This document shows positions 1 to 8,165 of a stretch of 64,000 nt of DNA, piece by piece (positions within the stretch are counted from its first letter, which is position 1; every line of letters begins with the position of its first letter). Below the pieces are notes generated by a model. That model ran no database searches. It saw nothing but the letters and a program-made list of their open reading frames with translations, and had not been told where the DNA came from. Source of the DNA: Sediminibacterium sp. Its GTDB lineage: Bacteria; Bacteroidota; Bacteroidia; Chitinophagales; Chitinophagaceae. Location: the NCBI GenBank assembly GCA_017537025.1, contig JAFWCB010000008.1, positions 186,001 to 250,000 of the forward strand. Reading direction: 5' to 3'. Position numbers and translations under genes: made by a program.

Positions 1-2671
1 CATCAGCAGTAGTAACGCCCTTAATTCTTGGATCTAATTTGATATCAAAATACCGGCTTATTGTTTTACCAGCAGCCGTTAATCGTACCTGATATTTTCC
101 CGGCGTGGCAATGGGTCCGCGAACACTACCACCCCATAATATCATGCCTTTAAAAGAGCTGGCATCGGGGTATCGAAGGTTCCACTCAAACCTGTTCAAT
201 CCTATTTTTACACTCGGTGGATTTGGTTTTCTGGCATCTTCATCATCTTCATCAGCAGCTTCTGTTTTGGGTTTATTTTTCGAACCCATAAAAGTTTGAA
301 TTACTTTATTGTTCGCACTTAATATTTCAATTTTTATATCCCCTGTATCTTTTAGAATATATTGAAAAACAGCGTTCTGTACATTTCTTACCGCATAATA
401 AGGTTGAAATAAATGAACGGTTTTATACATTACTGTATCTGCATATTCTCTTATCGGAGCAATATCATCTAATACATAAATTGATCTTCCGTGTGTGCCT
501 ATTACTAAGTCTTTCTCTGTAACAGCCAAATCAGATACTTGTACATCAGGTAAATTTAATTGAAGTGATTGCCATTTTCCTCCGTCATCAAACGAAACCC
601 AAATACCATGCTCGGTACCGGCATATAATAATCCTTTACGTGTAATATCTTCTCTGATACTATGTACATAATCATCTCCCCGAATTCCTGAAATGATTTT
701 TGTCCAATGCTTGCCATAATCATTTGTTTTCCAAATATATGGTTTACGATCATCCATTTGATATCGCTTCACAGCAATATATGCAGTAGCTGCATTGTAT
801 TTGGAAGCCTCTATAATACTTACCCTTGAATTTTTTGGAAGATCGGGAGGCGTGATATTCTCCCAGGTTTTCCCCCCATTACGCGTGATATGTATCAATC
901 CATCATCAGAGCCAGCCCATATAATATTTACATCCTGTTTTGAAGGAGCCAATGCAAATACAGTAGCATAAATTTCAGGGCCATTCATATCGCGGGTAAT
1001 AACCCCGCCACTAACACCAAGTGTGGTAGTATCCGCATAGGTGAGATCACCACTTATTTTTTGCCAGCTTTGGCCTTCATTCATCGTCATCCAAACATGT
1101 TGTGAGCATACATATAATCTTCTAGGATCTACAGGTGAGAATACAATGGGGAAAGTCCACTGCCAACGCTCCGGTAAAACCTTCGCTTCTTCTCCCGAAA
1201 AAAATCTAGGGTATACTTGCACATCTCTGTATTGCCCGGTAGCTCTGTTGAACCTTGTTAATAAAGCACCCTGACTACCTGCATAAAAAATATCTGGGTT
1301 CTTAGGGTCCTGTGCAATATATCCGCTTTCGCCACCACCTACGGCATAAGCATAACCGATACCGGGTTTAGTTGAATTTGTTCGGGTGGTCATATGATTC
1401 CATCCTTCACTGGGCACAGCGATGGTGCTATTATCTTGTTGTGCACCGGCAACATGATAGGGAAAATCTGAAGTAGTGGTAATATGATATAGTTGTGCTG
1501 TAGGAAAATCTTCATCAGTCCAACTTAATCCTCCATTTACTGAAATAGTTCCACCTCCATCATTGGCGGCTGCTAAGCGTGATGAATCGGTAGGATCGAT
1601 CCATAAGTCATGATTATCTCCATGCGGTACATTTATAGATTGTTTAAAGCTGATGCCCCCATCAACCGACTTATAAAAATCTACATTTAAACCATATACT
1701 ACATCTTTATTCAACGGGTCGGCAACGATACGAGAATAATAAAAAGCACGCTGACGTAATTTTCTTTCGTTGTTTACCAATTTCCAATTATTACCGCCAT
1801 CATCTGAGCGATATAAACCACCATCATTGGCTTCTACGATGGCCCATACTCTGTTACCATCAACAGGTGAAACAGCCACCCCAATTTTGCCCACAGCTCC
1901 TTTTGGCATCCCATTATTTTTTGTAAGCTCTTTCCATGTAGCGCCCCCATCGGTAGATTTAAATAAACCCGATGTGCCCACATCGGCCCACATTTTATAA
2001 GGCGTTCTGTAAACTTCCCAAATAGAAGCATAGATAGTCTCAGGATTTTTAGGATCAATTACTAGATCAGCAGCACCTGCTTTATCACCTTTATATAAAA
2101 TTTTATTCCAGGTTTTACCACCGTCTATCGTTTTAAAAACACCTCTTTCTTCATTAGGGCCAAAAGCATGACCTAATACCGATACATACACAATATCCGG
2201 GTTGGTAGGATGAATACGCACACGCGAAATAGATTGAGAATTTGCCAAACCAATATATTTCCATGTTTTACCAGCATCAGTAGATTTATACACACCATCG
2301 CCCTGCATAATATTTCCACGAAACTCAGTTTCTCCCGTACCTATATAAACGATATCAGGGTTAGATTCAGCAACCGCCACTGCCCCAACAGAAGAGCAGG
2401 TGATCTGCCCATCAGTAACAGGTTTCCAGTTTAATCCTCCATCTACTGTTTTCCATAATCCACCGCCTACGGCTCCGAAATAATATTCCAGTTTTCTTTT
2501 AGAACTTCCTGCGATACCTAATGATCTACCGCCTCTGTTAGGCCCAATATTGCGCCAGTTCATTCCTTTGAAAGGGTTACCGGTATCAGGATTATTTTTT
2601 TGCTGAGCTTGTGTTACTACGGTTATTAAACATGCAATTAGTATCAAGCCTAATTTTTGAATAGCAGTCAT
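1..2671 (-). CDS. Exported BNR/VPS10-like beta-propeller repeat protein (C-terminus outside window)
   Basis: The frame is open on the minus strand from an ATG at 2671 to the window edge (890 codons visible). It starts with a signal peptide (MTAIQKLGLILIACLITVV, then TQAQQ) followed by NWRNIGPNRGGR. Many Asp-box/BNR repeats follow, with signatures such as GLWKTVDGGLNWK, GVYKSTDAGKTWK, GVFKTIDGGKTWN and GLYRSDDGGNNWK. This matches the roughly 1000-residue glycosyl-hydrolase-like (sortilin N-terminal/sialidase-fold) proteins common in Bacteroidota. The family is exported and its substrate is generally unknown. After the propeller comes a linker rich in Asp/Glu/Lys (EAADEDDEDARKPNPPSV) and a beta-sandwich-like tail. 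It is divergent from the carboxylesterase gene. Function beyond exported propeller is not inferable. Confidence 0.85.
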   Translation of the reverse strand, partial: MTAIQKLGLILIACLITVVTQAQQKNNPDTGNPFKGMNWRNIGPNRGGRSLGIAGSSKRKLEYYFGAVGGGLWKTVDGGLNWKPVTDGQITCSSVGAVAVAESNPDIVYIGTGETEFRGNIMQGDGVYKSTDAGKTWKYIGLANSQSISRVRIHPTNPDIVYVSVLGHAFGPNEERGVFKTIDGGKTWNKILYKGDKAGAADLVIDPKNPETIYASIWEVYRTPYKMWADVGTSGLFKSTDGGATWKELTKNNGMPKGAVGKIGVAVSPVDGNRVWAIVEANDGGLYRSDDGGNNWKLVNNERKLRQRAFYYSRIVADPLNKDVVYGLNVDFYKSVDGGISFKQSINVPHGDNHDLWIDPTDSSRLAAANDGGGTISVNGGLSWTDEDFPTAQLYHITTTSDFPYHVAGAQQDNSTIAVPSEGWNHMTTRTNSTKPGIGYAYAVGGGESGYIAQDPKNPDIFYAGSQGALLTRFNRATGQYRDVQVYPRFFSGEEAKVLPERWQWTFPIVFSPVDPRRLYVCSQHVWMTMNEGQSWQKISGDLTYADTTTLGVSGGVITRDMNGPEIYATVFALAPSKQDVNIIWAGSDDGLIHITRNGGKTWENITPPDLPKNSRVSIIEASKYNAATAYIAVKRYQMDDRKPYIWKTNDYGKHWTKIISGIRGDDYVHSIREDITRKGLLYAGTEHGIWVSFDDGGKWQSLQLNLPDVQVSDLAVTEKDLVIGTHGRSIYVLDDIAPIREYADTVMYKTVHLFQPYYAVRNVQNAVFQYILKDTGDIKIEILSANNKVIQTFMGSKNKPKTEAADEDDEDARKPNPPSVKIGLNRFEWNLRYPDASSFKGMILWGGSVRGPIATPGKYQVRLTAAGKTISRYFDIKLDPRIKGVTTAD

Positions 2672-2790
2672 AATGGTTGTAATTGAGAATTTGTTAAGGT
2701 ACAGATTTTCTTTAAGTAATGAATACTACACACTCAAACTTTGGTAGCTTTAATCAAATTATCTCATTGGTAAAGAGGTTGAAAACTAAT

Positions 2791-4335
2791 ATGTTTATGA
2801 AAAAAATAATTACAATATTAATAGCAGTATTCATTTTTATTTCAAGTTCTCATGCTCAGGTTCCTATCATTCAAACAACTTATGGGAAAATATCAGGATC
2901 ACAAACGGCTGATGGTAAAATAAGTATTTTTAAAGGCATCCCTTTTGCCGAACCTCCCATCGGAGATCTGCGCTGGAAAAAACCCATGCCACCCGCACCA
3001 TGGAAAGAAGTGAAAGTATGTACTACATTCAGTGCGAGTCCGATGCAACCAAAACCTGTACCCTTCTTTGTATGGAGTGAGGAATATTTGATTCCAACAG
3101 CACCCATCAGTGAGGATTGTTTGTATGTAAATGTTTGGACAAGCAACAAGCAAACTAAAAAAAAGAAACCTGTTTTGGTATGGATTTATGGAGGTGGACT
3201 TACAAGTGGAGGAAGTGCTTGCCCTATATATGATGGTGAAGCATTCGCAAGAGAAGATATTGTATTTGTAAGCATCAACTACAGGGTGGGTATATTCGGA
3301 TTTTATGCGCACCGTGAGATCGATAAAAACAATGATGGATTGGGGTCGGGAAATTTTGGGATACTCGATCAGATCGCGGCATTGCAATGGGTAAAAAACA
3401 ATATAGCCGAATTCGGCGGTGATCCTGATAATGTAACAATTGCCGGACAATCGGCAGGTTCCTGGAGTGTCAATATTTTAGTTGCAACACCCTTAGCAAA
3501 AGGGTTATTCAATAAAGCTATTGCAGAAAGCGGAGCAAATTTCACGAGAGGAAATGTAAGTAAAGAACAGGCAGTAGAAGCAGGCGATAAATATGCTGCC
3601 CTTTTTGGAAAATCTACTTTAGCAGAAATGAGAAGCATTCCTGCTGAAGAGTTATTGAAAAAAAATTTGGGCGTAAGAGGGATTTATATTGATAGTATTG
3701 TTTTGCCGGAACATATATTAGATATCTTCCTCAAGAAGAAGGAAAATAAAGTGATATTGTTGACAGGGTGGAATCAGGATGAAGGTGGTGTCATAGGAAA
3801 ACCCAAAGATGCAGCTTCCTACATCAATGATATGCGTATTCAATACAAAGCAAACGCAGAGAAGCTGCTGAATTTTTATCCCGCGAAGAACGATCAAGAA
3901 GCTATTTTATCTCAAAGAAACCTTTCCAGAGATATAACTTTCGGTATGCAAAATTTTGCTTGGAGTAATTTTGCTGTTCAAAATGGTTCAAAAGTTTTTA
4001 TATATAGATTCAAGAAGTTGGTACCGGAAAACGAGGAAGGAAGCAAGTACAGCGCATTTCATACAGGTGAGGTACCCTACGCGTATAATAACCTGAAATT
4101 TGTAAATCGTCCCTTCACAAATACAGATCATGCGTTAGCAAAAACCATGTCGAAATACTGGATCAATTTTATCAAAACGGGTAATCCTAATGGGGATCAA
4201 TTACCACTATGGCAATCCTACACAAAAGAAGGGAAACATATAATAATATTTGATGATGAAACCAAGTCAGGAAAAATAGAGGACGGCGATGCGTTGGAAT
4301 TTTTACAATCAGTAATAATAAATAAAAATTGGTAG
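2791..4335 (+). CDS. Exported type-B carboxylesterase/lipase
   Basis: This is a carboxylesterase-family alpha/beta hydrolase of 514 residues. A signal peptide follows MFMKKIITILIAVFIF and ends near SSSHAQ. The catalytic triad can be read: Ser221 in GQSAGS, Glu331 in GWNQDEGG and His424 in FHTGEVPY. The oxyanion region is WIYGGGLTSGG, and SEDCLYVNVW is typical of the family. It probably hydrolyses carboxylic esters in the periplasm or outside the cell; the substrate is unknown. The frame is open back to 2719, but that extension has no signal-peptide character, so the start at 2791 (or 2797) is preferred. The exported M28 peptidase gene follows 94 nt downstream on the same strand. Confidence 0.87.
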   Translation: MFMKKIITILIAVFIFISSSHAQVPIIQTTYGKISGSQTADGKISIFKGIPFAEPPIGDLRWKKPMPPAPWKEVKVCTTFSASPMQPKPVPFFVWSEEYLIPTAPISEDCLYVNVWTSNKQTKKKKPVLVWIYGGGLTSGGSACPIYDGEAFAREDIVFVSINYRVGIFGFYAHREIDKNNDGLGSGNFGILDQIAALQWVKNNIAEFGGDPDNVTIAGQSAGSWSVNILVATPLAKGLFNKAIAESGANFTRGNVSKEQAVEAGDKYAALFGKSTLAEMRSIPAEELLKKNLGVRGIYIDSIVLPEHILDIFLKKKENKVILLTGWNQDEGGVIGKPKDAASYINDMRIQYKANAEKLLNFYPAKNDQEAILSQRNLSRDITFGMQNFAWSNFAVQNGSKVFIYRFKKLVPENEEGSKYSAFHTGEVPYAYNNLKFVNRPFTNTDHALAKTMSKYWINFIKTGNPNGDQLPLWQSYTKEGKHIIIFDDETKSGKIEDGDALEFLQSVIINKNW

Positions 4336-4429
4336 CCCAAACAATTCTAAGTTCAAATTTTTTACAGGATGATATTAATAAAATTTTAGTGTTACTTTAG
4401 TCAATAACAGTTATTTCAAATTCATTATT

Positions 4430-5902
4430 ATGTTGAATAAAAAATTTATTACCGCCCTTGTATTGGCACTATTATGTATGCCCGTTTTTATTTCGGCACA
4501 AAAGAAAAAAAGTAAGGGCTTACAGGCTATTCGAGAGACTGATATTAAGAAAGATCTTTTTGAAATGGCAGATGATCATTTTGCAGGAAGAGAAGCCGGT
4601 ACGCTGAATGAATTAAAAGTTTCTGTTTGGTGGGCCAATAAAATGAAAGCCGCAGGCTTAGAACCGATGGGAGATGACGGAACCTACTTTCAGTTTTTTT
4701 CCATGTGGCGTAACAGAATTTCTGCAAGCAGTAATATTAAAATCAATGATCGTACTTATACTTTGTGGAAAGATGTATTGGTAGCACAAACGGCTCCGGC
4801 AAATGTTACTGTACCAATTATATTATTTGAAAACATTGCAAAAGAAAATATTGATATTAAAGGAAAAGCTGTAGCGGTAAGGATTTCAAAAGAAGGTATT
4901 AACCTCAATGTGTCATTACCTGAGAGAAGATACTTAGGCTATGTTACCAGAAAATATGCTGCCGATTTAATTAATAAAGGAGCTGCTGCTATTATTTTTA
5001 TTGCCGATGAGATGGCTGAAAAAAGTTGGTTACAAAATGTGCCGGCAATCAGTAGGGGTTTGTATGATATTGCAGGTGGCCCTTCAGAAAAAGTGATGGG
5101 CAGAGCACCGATTATTTGGATACACAATCAAGAGGCTAACTTCATACAAGCGTCATCTACACTTACTGCTAATATTATGGTTGAGCATTTTGAATATCCC
5201 TCCGTGAATATTGTAGGCAGGATTGCCGGAACAGATCCTTTACTGTCAAAAGAATATGTTCTGTTCAGCGGTCACCAAGATCACGATGGTGTTCGCTTTC
5301 CTTATGGAACAGATTCTATTTATAATGGTGCGGATGATAATGCTTCGGTAAGTGTAGCGTTGTTAGCAATTGCCCGTGCTTTTCGCCAAGAGCCAGGCAA
5401 ACGCTCGGCACTATTTGTGTGGCACGGTGCAGAAGAAAGAGGCTTATTGGGTTCTAAATGGTATTCCGCTCATCCTACAGTTCCCAAAGAATCTATAGTT
5501 GCAGTTTTAAACGGCGATATGATTGGTAGAAATAATCCGGATAGTGCAGCTTTGTTGGGAGCGCAGCCTCCACATCGCAATTCCATTGATTTGGTGAATA
5601 TGGCAATGGCTGCCAACGAGGAAGGCCCTCGGTTTAAATTAGATAGTTTATGGGATAAAGTGAATCATGTTGAGGGATGGTATTTCCGAAGCGATCATTT
5701 GCCTTATGCACGAGCGGGTTATCCGGCTATCTTTTATACCACTTTACTTCATCCCGATTATCATACACCGAAGGATGAGGCCGATAGAATTGATATAAAG
5801 AAATTAACCCGAATGACTGAATGGATGTACAGAACTGGATGGAAAGTCGCAAACCAAACAGAGAGACCAAAACTTGATCCTAATTTTAAATTGGAACGAT
5901 AA
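4430..5902 (+). CDS. Exported M28-family zinc aminopeptidase
   Basis: The protein has 490 residues. A signal peptide (MLNKKFITALVLALLCMPVF, cleaved near ISAQ) is followed by a protease-associated-like insert and an M28 catalytic domain. Candidate metal ligands are in the expected order: His282 in GHQDHDG, Asp302/303 in GADDNAS, Glu335/336 in GAEERGLLGS (catalytic base plus ligand), Asp363 in NGDMIG and His445 in DYHTPKD. M28 enzymes release N-terminal residues from peptides using two zinc ions, and this one should act in the periplasm or on the surface. It lies downstream of the carboxylesterase, so the pair may be co-expressed. The convergent tRNA gene follows. Specificity cannot be read from the sequence. 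Confidence 0.9.
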   Translation: MLNKKFITALVLALLCMPVFISAQKKKSKGLQAIRETDIKKDLFEMADDHFAGREAGTLNELKVSVWWANKMKAAGLEPMGDDGTYFQFFSMWRNRISASSNIKINDRTYTLWKDVLVAQTAPANVTVPIILFENIAKENIDIKGKAVAVRISKEGINLNVSLPERRYLGYVTRKYAADLINKGAAAIIFIADEMAEKSWLQNVPAISRGLYDIAGGPSEKVMGRAPIIWIHNQEANFIQASSTLTANIMVEHFEYPSVNIVGRIAGTDPLLSKEYVLFSGHQDHDGVRFPYGTDSIYNGADDNASVSVALLAIARAFRQEPGKRSALFVWHGAEERGLLGSKWYSAHPTVPKESIVAVLNGDMIGRNNPDSAALLGAQPPHRNSIDLVNMAMAANEEGPRFKLDSLWDKVNHVEGWYFRSDHLPYARAGYPAIFYTTLLHPDYHTPKDEADRIDIKKLTRMTEWMYRTGWKVANQTERPKLDPNFKLER

Positions 5903-5939
5903 ATAGATTTATTCCAGAGATTATTTTAGAAATAATAGG

Positions 5940-6011
5940 TAGTCCCGACAGGAATCGAACCTGTATCAAAAGTTTAGGAAACTTCTATTCTATCCATTGA
6001 ACTACGGGACC
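5940..6011 (-). tRNA. tRNA-Arg(CCT)
   Basis: A minus-strand cloverleaf of 72 nt. The acceptor GGTCCCG pairs with CGGGACT, with G-U at the first pair. The D-arm contains TTCAATGGAT. The anticodon stem GAAGT/ACTTT encloses the 7-nt loop TTCCTAA, giving anticodon CCT. The T-arm CAGG/CCTG carries TTCGATT. The discriminator is A and no complete CCA is encoded, as is common in Bacteroidota. It should decode AGG. Confidence 0.93.
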
Positions 6012-6102
6012 AACGCCGCGAAAATAAGCTAAAAGAGGAAATAAACGTCGGAACGTCGGGTCATTGGAGCGTCGTGATATTAGTTATCTATGGTCTATTT
6101 CC

Positions 6103-6110
6103 TATCTTTG
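6103..6110 (+). promoter_or_regulatory. Bacteroidota-type -7 promoter element
   Basis: TATCTTTG matches the consensus TAnnTTTG exactly and lies 18 nt before the ATG at 6129. No good -33 TTTG is visible at the expected distance. Its position downstream of an alternative in-frame start (6090) favours the 6129 start. Confidence 0.5.
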
Positions 6111-6128
6111 CCGCCCAATATTGAAACA

Positions 6129-6782
6129 ATGAAGTTTTATAATCTGATCATTAAGTACCGTTTTTGGCTAAGCTTGGTTTTGGTTGGCGTCGGTGTAATT
6201 TTGAATCTTACCGGTACCGGCTTTTGGCCAACTTTCCCTATTTATTTTGTAGCGCTTATCGGTTTATTGAGTCATTTTTTTATCGGCCCGTTGAGGCTTA
6301 TTCAAGAGCCAATGGAAAAGGGTAATATCGAAGAAGTAGAAAAAATTTTAAATGGTGTTTGGTATCCCAACCTATTATATAAACCTATCCGTTCTACCTA
6401 CTACACGATCAAGGGTAATTTGGCTATGATGAATCAGGATTTTGATACCGCAGAGAAGCACCTGAAAAAAAGCTCGGATCTAGGTGCCCCCATGCCGGAA
6501 GCAGAGGGAGCCAATAAGCTTCAACTAGGTATGATGGCTATGCAAAGAGGCGATTTAAAGCAAGGAGAAAGTTATATACGGGCAGCCATACGTGCCGGCA
6601 TCCCCGATAAAGAGAGCGAAGCAGTGGCTTATATCAGCATGTGCCAGATCTTTATGAATAAACGAGAGTTTAGAGCTGCAAAAGATTTCTTTCGGAAGGC
6701 CAAAGCATTGAAACCAACAACAAAACAAGTGATAGATCAAATTAAAGAAGTGGAGAAGTATATTTCCAGAATGCCCGGCTAA
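6129..6782 (+). CDS. Membrane protein with TPR repeats
   Basis: The protein has 217 residues. Two hydrophobic segments near the N-terminus (about residues 10-30 and 36-53) are followed by a soluble helical part with tetratricopeptide-like repeats, for example GNLAMMNQDFDTAEKHLKKS, LGMMAMQRGDLKQGESYI and CQIFMNKREFRAAKDFFRKA. TPR proteins are scaffolds, and no partner can be named here. The in-frame ATG at 6090 would lie upstream of the -7 element, so 6129 was chosen. The stop TAA overlaps the ATG of the next gene by one base (TAATG), so the two are translationally coupled. Confidence 0.8.
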   Translation: MKFYNLIIKYRFWLSLVLVGVGVILNLTGTGFWPTFPIYFVALIGLLSHFFIGPLRLIQEPMEKGNIEEVEKILNGVWYPNLLYKPIRSTYYTIKGNLAMMNQDFDTAEKHLKKSSDLGAPMPEAEGANKLQLGMMAMQRGDLKQGESYIRAAIRAGIPDKESEAVAYISMCQIFMNKREFRAAKDFFRKAKALKPTTKQVIDQIKEVEKYISRMPG

Positions 6783-7258
6783 TGATACAGCTAAAACATA
6801 TTACAACAGAGGGTGCCGAGCTGAACATAGTTCGGCATTTGTTTACAGCTTATGCAAAGGAGCTTAATGTAGATTTATGTTTTCAGGGTTTTGACGAAGA
6901 ATTAAAAATGCCTTTAAAAAAATATGGGGAACCAAAAGGTAGTTTACTGCTGGCATACTATGATGGTGAACCAGCCGGAACAATTGCACTGCAAGCATTA
7001 GCAGAAGAAGGTGTTTGTGAAATGAAACGATTATATGTATCGCCCGATTTCAGGAAAGCCCATATTGGTGAGCAATTGGTAGACGCCCTTTTGATAGACG
7101 CACAAAAATTGGGTTATACAAAGATGAAGTTGGATACGCTCGATCGGCTACAACCTGCCATACAACTTTATTTGAGGAAAGGATTTGTGGTTACTACCGC
7201 TTATTACCCCAACCCATTGCCGGGAGTAGTATATATGGAAAAGTTGCTTTTTTCTTAA
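6782..7258 (+). CDS. GNAT-family N-acetyltransferase
   Basis: The protein has 158 residues and the GNAT fold. The acetyl-CoA pyrophosphate-binding motif is recognisable in RLYVSPDFRKAHIGEQLVDA, a somewhat degenerate Q/RxxGxG/A motif, after the strand CEMKRLYV. The C-terminal part, LYLRKGFVVT, matches the usual Y-x-x-x-GF end of small-molecule acetyltransferases. It would transfer acetyl from acetyl-CoA to an amine; the acceptor is unknown. It is translationally coupled to the upstream TPR protein by a one-base overlap. Confidence 0.85.
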   Translation: MIQLKHITTEGAELNIVRHLFTAYAKELNVDLCFQGFDEELKMPLKKYGEPKGSLLLAYYDGEPAGTIALQALAEEGVCEMKRLYVSPDFRKAHIGEQLVDALLIDAQKLGYTKMKLDTLDRLQPAIQLYLRKGFVVTTAYYPNPLPGVVYMEKLLFS

Positions 7259-7294
7259 AATTTCCTTGGGAAGACCCTCATTCAATAAAGTACG

Positions 7295-7302
7295 TACCTT
7301 TG
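7295..7302 (+). promoter_or_regulatory. Candidate -7 element very close to a GTG start
   Basis: TACCTTTG is an exact TAnnTTTG match only 4 nt before the GTG at 7307, so transcription would begin at or within a base or two of the start codon. No -33 TTG is found 19-21 nt upstream, which weakens the call. Confidence 0.35.
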
Positions 7303-7306
7303 ATAA

Positions 7307-7693
7307 GTGAAGAAAATAGTTGTTTCATTGATATTAGTGCTGTTTATGGCTTCAACGCTCTTGATGCCCTATGCAAATTATAATGATACACAATCACTCG
7401 CAAAGGTTTACCAAAACTGTTTATCGGAAGATCCTGATATGGATTTTGCGGAATTCCTCGTAGAGAAATTATTTATTTCTATACCCGAGCAAGAGGAAAA
7501 TGTACCCACTCAACAAAAGCCGGCTTCTATGCCACTTTCTGTTCAAATTCAACAAGGTGTTTTAATACAGGTACCTATCCAGCAGTTTGTAATAGGAACT
7601 ACTATTGTACAAAACCAAACTTTTTTTACGCATAACCATAATGATCAAATGTATGGTTATAGGAATATGGTTTTTCGCCCTCCATTAGTGTAG
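7307..7693 (+). CDS. Small exported or membrane-anchored hypothetical protein
   Basis: A frame of 128 residues starting with GTG. The N-terminus MKKIVVSLILVLFMASTLLM is a signal peptide or anchor. The rest is hydrophilic, with an acidic middle (SEDPDMDFAEFLVEK), a Gln-rich part (SVQIQQGVLIQVPIQQF) and a His/Asn patch (FFTHNHNDQMYGYRN). I do not recognise a family. The His-rich patch could bind metal, but this is speculation. It precedes the PepSY-like and TonB-receptor genes on the same strand, with a 46-nt gap. Confidence 0.6.
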   Translation: MKKIVVSLILVLFMASTLLMPYANYNDTQSLAKVYQNCLSEDPDMDFAEFLVEKLFISIPEQEENVPTQQKPASMPLSVQIQQGVLIQVPIQQFVIGTTIVQNQTFFTHNHNDQMYGYRNMVFRPPLV

Positions 7694-7739
7694 TTTTTAC
7701 TTTTTCATCTACTTTATTTTCTCAAATTAATTTTTAATC

Positions 7740-8165
7740 ATGAAATATATTATTTCGATGATAGCCTTACTATTGGTAAGTGCATCATCATTATTTGCGC
7801 AAACAAAAAATACAACACCGGAAGCAGAAAAAGCTTTCGTAAAAAAATTTCCGACCGCAGTAGCTACTAAGTGGGCTAAGGAAAAAAAGAATGAATATGA
7901 AGTTGAGTTTACCCTAAATAACAAAAAGGGTTCTGCAAATTTTAGCGGTACAGGGGAATGGTTAGAAACGGAATTAGAAATCTCTCTTAGTGCTTTACCC
8001 GATATCGTAAAGAATGGCTTTACAAAAAATTTCCCGGGATCGAATATTGTAAAAGTTTATTCAATCGAAGCAAAAGATAATGCTCAATATTTTGAAATCG
8101 AGTATAAACTAAAAAACAAAATAGCAGAAGTAAAAATCGATACTAACGGAAAAATACTGAAATGA
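7740..8165 (+). CDS. Exported PepSY-like (beta-lactamase-inhibitor-like) protein
   Basis: The protein has 141 residues. A signal peptide (MKYIISMIALLLVSASSLFA) is followed by two PepSY-like repeats: one starts EKAFVKKFPTAVATKWAKE and the other VKNGFTKNFPGSNIVKVYSI. Each ends in short strands (YEVEFTLNNKKGSANF and YFEIEYKLKNKIAEVKI). This is the small periplasmic BLIP-like/PepSY-like family widespread in Bacteroidota. No enzymatic role is known, and an inhibitory or envelope-sensing role is usually assumed. The stop codon overlaps the start of the next gene by 4 nt (ATGA), so it is coupled to the receptor. Confidence 0.8.
   Translation: MKYIISMIALLLVSASSLFAQTKNTTPEAEKAFVKKFPTAVATKWAKEKKNEYEVEFTLNNKKGSANFSGTGEWLETELEISLSALPDIVKNGFTKNFPGSNIVKVYSIEAKDNAQYFEIEYKLKNKIAEVKIDTNGKILK

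Noticed and set aside
2899-3450. Minus-strand open frame of 183 codons
   Set aside because: It lies fully inside the carboxylesterase gene, which shows a full catalytic triad and signal peptide. The translation has no recognisable domain.
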